Positions 1-5,991 of a stretch of DNA of 9,693 nucleotides are shown here, in pieces. A program made the translations under genes and the position numbers. Source of the stretch: an uncultured Acidobacteriota bacterium (GTDB taxonomy: Bacteria; Acidobacteriota; Vicinamibacteria; Vicinamibacterales; UBA8438). The DNA is taken from contig CALBET010000067.1 in the NCBI GenBank assembly GCA_937888665.1, forward strand, positions 1 to 9,693. Direction: 5' to 3'. The notes under the pieces were generated by a model, which saw only the letters and a list, made by a program, of their open reading frames with translations, had not been told where the DNA came from and made no database searches. Numbering within the stretch: position 1 is the stretch's first letter; each line of letters starts with the position of its first letter.

Positions 1-396
1 GTACTGGGGGGTATTCGCGGCACGTTCTTCTTCAACCTGGGCGGAGCCAGTTTGAACAACGTGCCGTTCAAGCTGTCCTCTGGAACAACCGAGACGTTCA
101 CGCCACTCCTCGGGTTCACGCAGCAGGCCGTCGTGCTGCCAGACGGCACGTTTGGCTTACAGACCGTTCCGTCCTTCGGTCCGGAGCAAACCGTATCCGG
201 GTTCCGACTCGTCGATAGCCGCGCCGCCTACGGCATCGGTCTCACGACGTTCGTCATCGGTTTCCCAGCCCACTTCGACTGGTCGTGGCGAACGCTGTTC
301 AACCAGGATTGGGAAGACGTGTTGTTCGCGCGCGAGGGTGGGAGCGAACAGTACCGCAAGCCACGATTCGACTTCTGGATCGGCTATGACTTCTGA
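1..396 (+). CDS. C-terminal end of an outer-membrane beta-barrel protein (partial)
   Basis: The reading frame is open from base 1 to a TGA at 394-396, so only the last 131 residues of a longer protein are present; the TTG at 52 is an internal codon, not a start. The segment alternates polar and hydrophobic or aromatic residues as in amphipathic beta strands (RGTFFFNLGG, YGIGLTTFVIGFP, PRFDFWIGYDF). It contains PAHFDW, which resembles the closing strands of surface-antigen barrels that sit behind TolB/PD40 propeller domains. The last residue is phenylalanine, the C-terminal aromatic signature recognised by the BAM assembly machinery (family knowledge). I infer an outer-membrane location. The upstream domains are outside the window, so the exact family is uncertain. 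Its 3' end overlaps the next gene by 11 bp, which suggests co-transcription. Confidence 0.7.
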   Translation, partial: VLGGIRGTFFFNLGGASLNNVPFKLSSGTTETFTPLLGFTQQAVVLPDGTFGLQTVPSFGPEQTVSGFRLVDSRAAYGIGLTTFVIGFPAHFDWSWRTLFNQDWEDVLFAREGGSEQYRKPRFDFWIGYDF

Positions 397-664
397 GTCG
401 GACACGACTCGCGCGTCGCGTAACCCTCCTCGGGCCCCGTGCTCACGGGTGGTGGCGCTGCTCGCTGACTACCTGGAACAGCGGCTCTCGCGCCAGCAAC
501 ACACCGAGTTAACACGCCACCTGGACGACTGCCGGAGTTGCCTCGCCCAACTTCAGACGTATCGCTCGACCGTGTCGCTCCTCCGATCGATCCGAGAAGA
601 AGACCTCCCGCCGGACCTCCGGCAAACCCTCAGCGATTTCTTGGATCGCACCGCGCCGAACTAA
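386..664 (+). CDS. Small zinc-finger (zf-HC2 / anti-sigma type) protein
   Basis: This is a 92-residue protein, starting at the ATG at 386 inside the end of the barrel gene. Residues 19-52 match the anti-sigma zinc-binding (ZAS, zf-HC2) pattern: Cys19, then a helix VVALLADYLEQRL, then His45-x3-Cys49-x2-Cys52 (HLDDCRSC). In this family the His and Cys residues bind zinc and the domain holds an ECF sigma factor inactive. No transmembrane segment follows; the remaining 40 residues look helical and charged, so I infer a soluble cytoplasmic protein. Usually such a gene follows its sigma-factor gene. Here it overlaps a membrane-protein gene, so any partner lies upstream of the window or elsewhere. 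There is no strong Shine-Dalgarno, and translation may be coupled to the upstream gene. A structural zinc protein without a sigma partner remains possible. Confidence 0.72.
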   Translation: MTSESDTTRASRNPPRAPCSRVVALLADYLEQRLSRQQHTELTRHLDDCRSCLAQLQTYRSTVSLLRSIREEDLPPDLRQTLSDFLDRTAPN

Positions 665-667
665 AAC

Positions 668-708
668 TAGACGGGGCTGCGCCCCGAACCCCCGCGGCCC
701 GGGGCGGG
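668..708. terminator. GC-rich hairpins after the zinc-finger gene; inverted copy of the repeat family at the window end
   Basis: Bases 672-677 (CGGGGC) and 681-686 (GCCCCG) pair around a TGC loop, 8 bp after the stop codon. A second, weaker stem pairs 691-695 (CCCGC) with 704-708 (GCGGG). No U-run follows, so intrinsic termination is only possible, not shown. The 23 bases 668-690 are the exact reverse complement of 9605-9627, and 670-690 also matches 9534-9554. The element therefore belongs to a dispersed palindromic repeat family as well. Confidence 0.5.
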
Positions 709-718
709 TCCTGCAACA

Positions 719-884
719 CTAGCAGCCCGTGGTGAAAGCCCTGCTGCATTCGACGAGCGCTTCATCCTGTCTGACCGCGTTACGATTTCGGTCAAATACT
801 GCCCGTATTCTCCCTCATCGCGCCTCCTCAGCCAGGCGAATCGCCCGTCTCGGTGCAACGCAGGGTTTCACCACGGGCTGCTAG
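719..884. mobile_element. MITE-like element with 25-bp terminal inverted repeats
   Basis: Bases 719-744 and 860-884 are inverted repeats. The outer 19 bases (CTAGCAGCCCGTGGTGAAA at 719-737, reverse complement at 866-884) match perfectly, then six more pair if G738 is bulged out. The 115 bases between hold no convincing gene. CTAG stands at both outer edges. Being palindromic, it can be read either as the end of the inverted repeat or as a 4-bp target duplication; several IS5-group elements use a YTAR target (family knowledge). A short non-coding body with long terminal inverted repeats fits a MITE moved by a transposase encoded elsewhere. A large bacterial hairpin repeat is the alternative. 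The right end overlaps the stop codon of the neighbouring protease gene. Confidence 0.72.
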
Positions 885-2386
885 GATTTCTTCAGCTTCA
901 TCACGCTGCGATTCAGATCGAGCGTGACGCGGTAGTCCTTCAGGAAACTGTGGCCGACAATGCCGCCGATCTGAAACCCGAGCAGCGCGCTCGGTCGATG
1001 CAGGTTGAGTACGACCACCGAATAGTTGCGATACAGCAACTGGTTGAACGCCAGGTTCGTGCCAGGGCGCAGATACGCGTCGTCGTCCCACCCGGATGTC
1101 CCGTACACCTTGATCGGTACCTGACGCACGGTCAGCGGTGGCAGCAGATTCGCGGTCCCGCGGCTGATGGAAATCACCTCGCCGCCGGTGTCGACCACGA
1201 AGCTCCGCGCGTGCTCGTCGTTGACGACACCGCGTACGACCGCCAATCGGTGCTGTCGCAGCGGCAACACGATGTCCGCCGGCTCGTCCGGCAGGTCTTC
1301 GCCGATGAACAACTGTTGCAGGTCGTAGTCGATCGTCATGGACAGCCCGAGCGCGAGGGGTGAAAATCCCTCGGCCTCAGGGGTGGGAAGCCCGCCCAGC
1401 GGCGGACTCTTGACGATGGCCGGCAAATTGCGGACTTCGAACGAACCGATCGTCAGTGAATCCAGCCGACTGGCCTGCAACCCGCGCAACCCAACGGCCC
1501 CGACGCCGGCGCTGAGCGTGTTGGTGATCGGCTGCACGCCGAGTGATCGGGCGACCGGCTGGGACAGCACGGTCTGCTCCGCTCCGGTGTCGATGACGAA
1601 GTCCACCGCGTCACGGCCGTTGACCCGGCCGCGGACGATGATCTTGTCGCGCTCCAGCCGGAATGGAATCGCATGAACCCGTCCGGGCTCAGCGAACTGG
1701 ATCGCTGGCCGGTCACCGAATGACCGCAAGAACTGGACCTCGTTGCGGGCCCAGTCCGCCTTCTCGCTATTGGTGGCCGCCGGCAGGAGCGCGACATACC
1801 GTTCCAAGGCGTCCGCCGCCTCGGGGAAGCGGTGCATCTGCCGATAAATCGACCCCAGCGTGTGATGAAACGCCGGCTCATCCGGCGACGTCCCCAGCGC
1901 GGCCTGGACCCAGTCGAGCGCCTCCTCAAGCCCCTGCCTGGTTGCCAGACTCCTGCCGAGTCCATGGCGGCCGCCCCCTGACTCGGGGTCGAGCGCCAGT
2001 ACGTCGCGATAGACCGCTTCGGCCTCGTCGAACAGTCCGGCCGCCCACAACGCGTCCCCCACCAGCGACATCGCCACCGGGTCGCTCGGCGCGAGTCGGC
2101 GCAACGCCACCGCTTCATTGAAAGACTGGGCGAACTCGGCGACCTGCAGCGAACTCTTCAAACTGCCGCTTGTCGCCCGCACGAGCTGCTTGGACGTCGC
2201 CCCAGACTTCGCCAGATCGTACGTCCGAATGGCTTCCCAGTAGCGCTGGTCGCGCTGCAGCAGGTCTCCCAGCTGAAGACGAATCTCGCTACGCGCGGTC
2301 GCCGGAGTCGACTGGGCGTCAATGACGATCGGCACAGCCAGAGCCGCCGCCGCCACGCACACCAAAGAACGAGACGCGAATCTCAT
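881..2386 (-). CDS. Exported TPR protein with two retropepsin-like aspartyl protease domains
   Basis: This is a 501-residue protein. I chose the ATG at 2386, not the GTG at 2443, because GGAGG lies 4 bases upstream and the N-terminus then becomes a signal peptide (MRFASRSL, then VCVAAAALAVPIVI, with likely cleavage after IDA near residue 24). Residues about 35-200 are helical tetratricopeptide-like repeats (for example WAAGLFDEAEAVYRDVLALDP). Two gag-type aspartyl protease domains follow. The first has catalytic Asp266 in VIDTGAE and ends in a TIDYDLQQLFI strand. The second has Asp399 in VVDTGGE and ends in GIVGHSFLKDY. Two DTG lobes in one chain could form a complete active site, as in pepsin, whereas single-domain retropepsins dimerise. 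The location is probably periplasmic or extracytoplasmic; the substrate is unknown. The C-terminus looks complete. Its TAG stop (881-883) lies in the CTAG edge of the MITE-like element. Confidence 0.85.
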   Translation of the reverse strand: MRFASRSLVCVAAAALAVPIVIDAQSTPATARSEIRLQLGDLLQRDQRYWEAIRTYDLAKSGATSKQLVRATSGSLKSSLQVAEFAQSFNEAVALRRLAPSDPVAMSLVGDALWAAGLFDEAEAVYRDVLALDPESGGGRHGLGRSLATRQGLEEALDWVQAALGTSPDEPAFHHTLGSIYRQMHRFPEAADALERYVALLPAATNSEKADWARNEVQFLRSFGDRPAIQFAEPGRVHAIPFRLERDKIIVRGRVNGRDAVDFVIDTGAEQTVLSQPVARSLGVQPITNTLSAGVGAVGLRGLQASRLDSLTIGSFEVRNLPAIVKSPPLGGLPTPEAEGFSPLALGLSMTIDYDLQQLFIGEDLPDEPADIVLPLRQHRLAVVRGVVNDEHARSFVVDTGGEVISISRGTANLLPPLTVRQVPIKVYGTSGWDDDAYLRPGTNLAFNQLLYRNYSVVVLNLHRPSALLGFQIGGIVGHSFLKDYRVTLDLNRSVMKLKKS

Positions 2387-2669
2387 GTAGCCTCCAGCGG
2401 AACCGGGCCCGCCGACACCGTCACGCACGTGGCGTCCACTCACGCCGCGCGCCTCCCAACAGCACGGATGGACGGACCAACGTCTCTTCGCTCAGACGCG
2501 ACCCCGCACACCGCCACTATGCCCCAAACCCCGAACAGGGGCAAGGCGATTCCACGAACAACGTGGCACCGGCAACGGCCACCTGTGCACACCGGTAGTG
2601 TGTGCGGTGTGAAAGGGAGAAACCATGAAGAGCCTCACCCACGACCGACGAACTCGGGGTTAGCGGAAT
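2387..2669. other. Spacer between the protease gene and nuoI, with small inverted repeats and no supported gene
   Basis: This 283-bp stretch lies between the end of nuoI and the start of the protease gene, both read on the minus strand. It holds an operator-like inverted repeat CCACG-AACAA-CGTGG (2552-2566). A second repeat pairs CGTCT with AGACG (2481-2485 and 2494-2498). A GTGTG-rich stretch runs about 2584-2612. A 12-codon ATG frame (2625-2663, +) follows an AAGGGAG, but is too short to support as a gene. No tRNA or other RNA gene is visible. Confidence 0.5.
2516..2544 (-). promoter_or_regulatory. Candidate promoter of the protease gene
   Basis: On the minus strand TTGCCC (2544-2539) and CATAGT (2521-2516) are separated by 17 bp, a sigma-70-like spacing. 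They would start a transcript near 2509, about 120 bases before the ATG at 2386. The inverted repeat CCACG-N5-CGTGG lies just upstream of the -35 box and could bind a regulator. The match is modest in GC-rich DNA, so this is a suggestion only. Confidence 0.22.
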
Positions 2670-3143
2670 TCAGCGGGTGTAGTGCTCGATCTCGACACCG
2701 TCGTACATCTCGTCGACCCGCAAAATCTGCTTTTGACGCTCGTAGGTGCCAAGCTCGTAGTCCTCGCTCATAATGAGCGCCTTCACCGGCTTGGTTGGAC
2801 AGACTTCCGCGCACAACCCGCAAAAGCTGCACCGCGATAGATTGAAGTCGAAAAAGTCGAGCACCTTGATCTTGTGGCCGGGTTCGCGATGGCCACCCAG
2901 GACGATCAACTCGTCCGGGCACGCCTTGGCGCACTGGTCGCAGACAATACAGGTCTGCGCCCCGGTTTCCGGTTCGACCTGCAGCCTGAGCACCCCCCGA
3001 AACCGGGGCGCGACCGGCCGACGCTCGGCCGGGTACTGGAAGGTGAACGCCGGTTGGGGCGTGTACTTGAGCGTGACCAGCAGGCCCTTGATCAAATCGA
3101 CCAGAAAGACCATCCGAAAAAACTTCGCCAACTGCTGCACCAT
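2670..3143 (-). CDS. nuoI: NADH-quinone oxidoreductase subunit I (NuoI, 2x[4Fe-4S])
   Basis: This is a 157-residue protein. The ATG at 3143 follows AGGAG and gives the usual N-terminus with an amphipathic helix (FFRMVFLVDLIKGLLVTLKY); a longer upstream frame is only an extension through nuoB. RFRGVLRL (48-55) is the family motif before two ferredoxin clusters. These are Cys65-x2-Cys68-x2-Cys71-x3-Cys75-Pro and Cys105-x2-Cys108-x2-Cys111-x3-Cys115-Pro, the ligands of clusters N6a and N6b. In complex I, NuoI carries electrons from the NuoG arm to NuoB on the cytoplasmic side of the inner membrane. It starts 11 bp after the nuoB stop and is the last gene of a three-gene operon with a ferredoxin. 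No nuoA, C, D, G, H or J-N lies next to it. A role in a complex I-like hydrogenase is less likely given the close NuoI-type sequence. Confidence 0.93.
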   Translation of the reverse strand: MVQQLAKFFRMVFLVDLIKGLLVTLKYTPQPAFTFQYPAERRPVAPRFRGVLRLQVEPETGAQTCIVCDQCAKACPDELIVLGGHREPGHKIKVLDFFDFNLSRCSFCGLCAEVCPTKPVKALIMSEDYELGTYERQKQILRVDEMYDGVEIEHYTR

Positions 3144-3154
3144 GGTCTCCTGGG

Positions 3155-3691
3155 CTACCCCCGATCCTCGACGAGAATCGACTCGGTGTGTCCGGACATC
3201 ACGACGCGCTCCTTGCGGAACACGGTGTTCTCCTTGCGAATCTTGTCCTGCAGCCGCAAGAGCCCGTACAGCAACGCCTCGGGGCGAGGCGGACATCCGG
3301 ACACGTACACGTCGACCGGCACCACCTTGTCGACGCCCTGGAGCACCGAATAGGTGGGGAACGGCCCACCCGCATTCGAACAACTCCCCATCGAAATCAC
3401 CCACTTGGGCTCTGGCATCTGATCGTAGAGCCGCCTGAGCACCGGCGCCATCTTCTTGGTGACAGTGCCGGCCACAATCATGAGGTCAGCCTGACGCGGC
3501 GACGCACGAAACACCTCCGCGCCGAACCGCGCAATATCGAACCGGGAGGCCGAGGTCGCCATCATCTCAATTGCGCAACAGGCCAATCCGAAGCCCATCG
3601 GCCAGAGCGAAGACTGGCGTGCCCAGTTGAGCACCTTGTCCAGGTTCGTGGTGATGAAGTTGTCTTCGAACCGATGGTCAATCAATCCCAT
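3155..3691 (-). CDS. nuoB: NADH-quinone oxidoreductase subunit B (NuoB, cluster N2)
   Basis: This is a 178-residue protein, typical for NuoB. The ATG at 3691 begins [13 protein letters not shown] and lies 16 bp after the ferredoxin stop; the longer open frame upstream is the shadow of that gene. The N2 cluster ligands are all visible: tandem Cys38-Cys39 in [10 protein letters not shown], Cys104 in [10 protein letters not shown] and Cys133 in [14 protein letters not shown]. Cluster N2 passes electrons to quinone at the NuoB/NuoD interface (family knowledge). The tandem CC and the [13 protein letters not shown] ending are complex I hallmarks, and the sequence fits NuoB better than the small subunit of group 4 hydrogenases. 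The gene lies between a 7Fe ferredoxin and nuoI, whereas the usual neighbours are nuoA and nuoC. The Shine-Dalgarno is weak, so translation may be coupled to the ferredoxin gene. Confidence 0.95.
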   Translation of the reverse strand: MGLIDHRFEDNFITTNLDKVLNWARQSSLWPMGFGLACCAIEMMATSASRFDIARFGAEVFRASPRQADLMIVAGTVTKKMAPVLRRLYDQMPEPKWVISMGSCSNAGGPFPTYSVLQGVDKVVPVDVYVSGCPPRPEALLYGLLRLQDKIRKENTVFRKERVVMSGHTESILVEDRG

Positions 3692-3707
3692 GGGTGTAGT
3701 CGCTCGC

Positions 3708-3971
3708 CTACTTGCCTTCGTACCAGTCCGCGTTGGTTGCGCAGAAGGCCTCCCACTGATCCGGGACCTCGTCGTTGGCGAAAATCGCCTCGACGGGGCA
3801 CGCGGGCACGCATGCGCCACAGTCGATGCACTCTTCCGGGTGGATATAGAGCATCGTCTCGGCTTCGAACTCTTCCTCGTCCTTCCGCGGGTGGATGCAA
3901 TCCACCGGGCACACATCCACGCAAGCAGTGTCTTTCGTCCCGATACATGGTTCACAAATACTGTACGCCAT
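3708..3971 (-). CDS. fdxA: 7Fe ferredoxin ([3Fe-4S][4Fe-4S], Thermus type)
   Basis: This is an 87-residue protein. The ATG at 3971 follows GGAGG with a 6-base gap and is preferred over the TTG one codon earlier. The first cluster motif is Cys9-x7-Cys17-x3-Cys21-Pro, which lacks the middle cysteine and so marks a [3Fe-4S] site. The second is Cys48-x2-Cys51-x2-Cys54-x3-Cys58-Pro. The N-terminus ICEPCIG and the [17 protein letters not shown] block closely resemble Thermus-type 7Fe ferredoxins; residues about 29-40 ([12 protein letters not shown]) are an acidic insert between the two motifs. It is a soluble cytoplasmic one-electron carrier. It heads the operon with nuoB and nuoI, so it may exchange electrons with a complex I module. 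That link is inferred from gene order only. The 158 bp upstream hold no gene and no clear promoter. Confidence 0.92.
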   Translation of the reverse strand: MAYSICEPCIGTKDTACVDVCPVDCIHPRKDEEEFEAETMLYIHPEECIDCGACVPACPVEAIFANDEVPDQWEAFCATNADWYEGK

Positions 3972-4129
3972 CAAACTCCTCCGTGTTCATCACCCTCATG
4001 ATGCGCCGACCGCTTCAGCCGCCGGACCCGGACCACGACAAATTCGCACCAACATTCGGCACGGTCTGCCCTGCTCGCCGCCCAAAGAATACTCCGCGCG
4101 GGGGCTCCTGTTCAAGGGGCCGGTCTCGC

Positions 4130-4483
4130 CTAGACGATCTTCATTCGCCCGGCGAACCCCTCGTCGTAACCATGGAAGTGCAGGACCGCTGTTTCGGGAT
4201 ACTTCCAGCAGTAGTAGCCTTCGCCGTTGTCGAAATCGACCAGCCAGAGGCCCTTCACGTCGAGCCCCAGCCCCCGCACCTGTTCGGTCCAGGCCGCGAC
4301 CACCGCCTCCAGTGCCTCCACCGTGGCGGCGCGAGCGGGATCGGTCGCCGCCAGGCGCCGCAGGTCGTTCGACAGCTGCTCGGTCTCAGCGACCGCCTCC
4401 TCCGTCAGCCCGCGGATGCTGGGCAGCAATTGCTGCGCCTCGACCAGCGTGAATCGTTTCTGCGTACGTCCGTCAGCGCTCAC
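4130..4483 (-). CDS. DUF2203 family protein
   Basis: This is a 117-residue protein of unknown biochemical role. I chose the GTG at 4483: AGGAG lies 6 bases upstream and the family core FTLVEAQQLLP then begins at residue 11. Residues about 11-70 form a charged helical region (TEEAVAETEQLSNDLRRL). The conserved second part is GLDVKGLWLVDFDNGEGYYCWKYPETAVLHFHGYDEGFAGR, in pieces near residues 73-113: an LVDF motif, a YYCWKYPE motif and a HFHGYDEGFAGR end. These match DUF2203. There is no signal peptide or membrane segment, so it is probably cytoplasmic. It follows the broken UlaG-like gene on the same strand by 90 bp and precedes the ferredoxin gene by 158 bp. Nothing here ties it functionally to either neighbour. 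Confidence 0.85.
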   Translation of the reverse strand: MSADGRTQKRFTLVEAQQLLPSIRGLTEEAVAETEQLSNDLRRLAATDPARAATVEALEAVVAAWTEQVRGLGLDVKGLWLVDFDNGEGYYCWKYPETAVLHFHGYDEGFAGRMKIV

Positions 4484-4501
4484 GTTCGACTCCTGGTTCC
4501 C

Positions 4502-4518
4502 GGGCGGGGCCCCCGCCC
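4502..4518. terminator. GC-rich hairpin between the hydrolase remnant and the DUF2203 gene
   Basis: GGGCGGG (4502-4508) pairs with CCCGCCC (4512-4518) around a 3-base loop. It lies 56 bp after the stop of the hydrolase remnant and 18 bp before the DUF2203 start, both on the minus strand. No U-run follows, so it may be a weak terminator or merely a GC-rich palindrome. Confidence 0.3.
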
Positions 4519-4573
4519 AGACCGCGTTGCGTGCTCGGCCACACAGCCCCCCTGTCTGCCCTCTCACGGGTCT

Positions 4574-4950
4574 TCACGAGCTGGTTTCCCCCGGCTGCAG
4601 CTCAAGCACGGCAATCCCTTTGGGCTCCACCAGTCTGCGCAGCGCCGCGGGGGTCCCAGTCAGTTGGGGGAAGGTGCCGTAATGCATCGGTATCACCTGC
4701 CGCACGCCCAGCCATTCGCAGGCTCGCGCGGCCGCGGCCGGCCCCAACGTGAACCGATCCCCGATGGGCAGTATGGCGATGTCTGGCTCGTGCAACTCGC
4801 CGATCAGCCGCCGTGTCGCCGAACAAGTCCGTGTCACCAGCCACATACACAGGGATCGATCACCATCTCCACGCCGCCGGGCGTGTGGAGCAGGAGGGTG
4901 GCATGCCCCAACCAGGTAATGCGCAACGGCGCCGCGGCGGAACCGGTCAT
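4574..4950 (-). pseudogene. Broken UlaG/UPF0173-type metallo-beta-lactamase-fold hydrolase
   Basis: Three frames hold successive parts of one protein. From the ATG at 4950, residues LRITWLGHATLLLHTPGG and VEMVIDP are the N-terminus of this family. Near 4851 the frame jumps directly to VYVAGDTDLFGDT, which normally stands about 100 residues further on. Near 4811 one extra base moves the frame again, to RLIGELHEPDIAILPIGDRF and on to VIPMHYGTFPQLTG, ending at the TGA at 4574-4576. About 125 codons remain, against roughly 225-240 in intact members (family knowledge). The missing part would carry the HxHxDH metal site, so a catalytically active product is unlikely. Intact relatives are cytoplasmic metal-dependent hydrolases, often of unknown substrate, related to L-ascorbate-6-phosphate lactonase. 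An assembly error could produce the frameshift, but hardly the large deletion at the same time. Confidence 0.88.
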
Positions 4951-4977
4951 CTGACGCGACATTCTATCGCAGGCGGA

Positions 4978-5007
4978 TTGCACCCTCGATAGACGAGACG
5001 CTAACAT
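4978..5007 (+). promoter_or_regulatory. Candidate lipA promoter close to the start codon
   Basis: TTGCAC (4978-4983) and TAACAT (5002-5007) are 18 bp apart and resemble sigma-70 boxes. The -10 box ends 7 bp before the lipA ATG, so a transcript from it would have almost no leader, in keeping with the lack of a clear Shine-Dalgarno. The assignment rests on sequence resemblance only. Confidence 0.3.
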
Positions 5008-5014
5008 CCCGGTC

Positions 5015-5977
5015 ATGACCATTCCGGGCTCCACAACGACGACGGCCGCGGTGCCGGCGACGTTCTTCCGCGGGCGTCGTGTGCGGCCGGACACGGGGCC
5101 GGCCGGTGGAAAGCCGCGCTGGCTGAAGGTCCGGGCGCCTGGAGGCGAGGGATATCGGCGACTCAAGCGCCTGATGACGGAGCAGTCTCTGCACACCGTC
5201 TGTGAAGAGGCCAACTGCCCGAATATCGGCGAGTGCTGGCACCATGGCACCGCGACCTTCATGATTCTGGGCGGCGTGTGCACGAGGGCCTGCGCCTATT
5301 GCAACGTCGAGCATGGCCAACCGGGGCCGGTGGACGAGACGGAACCGACGCGCATCGCGGAGGCGGTCCGGACCCTCGACCTCAAGTACGTCGTGATCAC
5401 CTCCGTAGACCGCGACGATCTCCAGGACGGGGGCGCCTCGGCCTTTGCCGCCACCATCACCGCGACCCGGGCGTTGTCTCCCGACTGTCACATCGAAACC
5501 CTGATTCCTGACTTCGGTGGACGAGCGGCGTCGCTGGACACCGTGCTTGGCGCGGCGCCGGACGTGCTCAATCACAACATCGAAACCGTGGCGCGCCTCT
5601 ATCGGGAAGCGCGTCCCGGTGGCAAGTACAGGCGCGCGCTCGAGCTACTGGAACGCGCGCACCGGGCACGGCCCGACGCGCCGACCAAATCGGGGCTGAT
5701 GGTGGGACTGGGAGAAACCTGGGACGAGTTGCGCGAAACGCTGACGGACCTCCGTCGGGTGGAGTGCGGCATCCTGACAATTGGGCAGTACCTTCGTCCG
5801 TCGGCCGCGCACCTGGCCGTCGCTCGCTACTACCATCCGGACGAGTTCGCCGCGCTCAAGCAAGAGGCCCTGGCGCTGGGGTTCGGGCACGTCGAGTCCG
5901 GGCCGCTCGTGCGCAGCTCCTACCATGCCCACGAACAGGCGGAGGCGTTCGCCGCCGGCTCCACCCACGGTCTCTAA
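5015..5977 (+). CDS. lipA: Lipoyl synthase LipA (radical SAM)
   Basis: This is a 320-residue protein of normal family length. It inserts two sulfur atoms into protein-bound octanoyl groups to form the lipoyl cofactor of 2-oxoacid dehydrogenases and the glycine cleavage H protein. The auxiliary cluster motif is Cys63-x4-Cys68-x5-Cys74 (CEEANCPNIGEC). The radical SAM motif is Cys89-x3-Cys93-x2-Cys96 (CTRACAYC). The C-terminal RSSYHA (from Arg300) supplies the serine ligand of the auxiliary cluster that is sacrificed in catalysis. Family blocks PRWLKVRAP, VVITSVDRDDL, LNHNIETV, KSGLMVGLGE and LTIGQYLRPS are all present. Start at the ATG at 5015; the first 30 residues are variable and the Shine-Dalgarno is poor. 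No lipB lies beside it. It converges with lpd, whose product reoxidises the cofactor. Confidence 0.97.
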   Translation: MTIPGSTTTTAAVPATFFRGRRVRPDTGPAGGKPRWLKVRAPGGEGYRRLKRLMTEQSLHTVCEEANCPNIGECWHHGTATFMILGGVCTRACAYCNVEHGQPGPVDETEPTRIAEAVRTLDLKYVVITSVDRDDLQDGGASAFAATITATRALSPDCHIETLIPDFGGRAASLDTVLGAAPDVLNHNIETVARLYREARPGGKYRRALELLERAHRARPDAPTKSGLMVGLGETWDELRETLTDLRRVECGILTIGQYLRPSAAHLAVARYYHPDEFAALKQEALALGFGHVESGPLVRSSYHAHEQAEAFAAGSTHGL

Positions 5978-5991
5978 ACCTTCTCTAAACC
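5971..5991. repeat. Tandem decamer duplication at the lipA/lpd stop-codon junction
   Basis: TCTCTAAACC occurs at 5971-5980 and again at 5982-5991 with one T between. The first copy contains the lipA TAA (5975-5977). The second contains the lpd TAG (5985-5987, minus strand). Reduced to one copy, the same decamer would end both genes with overlapping stops, so the convergent pair may once have overlapped. Confidence 0.75.

Noticed and set aside
152..385. Longer start for the zinc-finger protein (ATG at 152)
   Set aside because: It would add 78 Ser/Arg/Pro-rich residues lying wholly antiphase to the barrel gene, with no family similarity; the ATG at 386 directly precedes the zinc-binding domain.
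667..858. 63-codon minus-strand frame through the MITE-like element
   Set aside because: It crosses the whole non-coding element and the GC-rich repeat, starts inside the right part of the element, and shows no domain or Shine-Dalgarno.
2387..2443. Upstream GTG start (2443) for the aspartyl protease
   Set aside because: The ATG at 2386 has GGAGG at good spacing and exposes a signal peptide; the upstream 19 residues are Gly-rich and would bury it.
2625..2663. 12-codon ATG frame after AAGGGAG on the plus strand
   Set aside because: The ribosome site is plausible, but 12 residues with no conserved context or regulated downstream gene on that strand are not enough to call a leader peptide or gene.
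3188..4954. 588-codon open frame on the plus strand across nuoB, ferredoxin and DUF2203
   Set aside because: It is antisense to three genes with intact conserved motifs, and its product is a low-complexity Arg/Pro/His-rich chain without domains.
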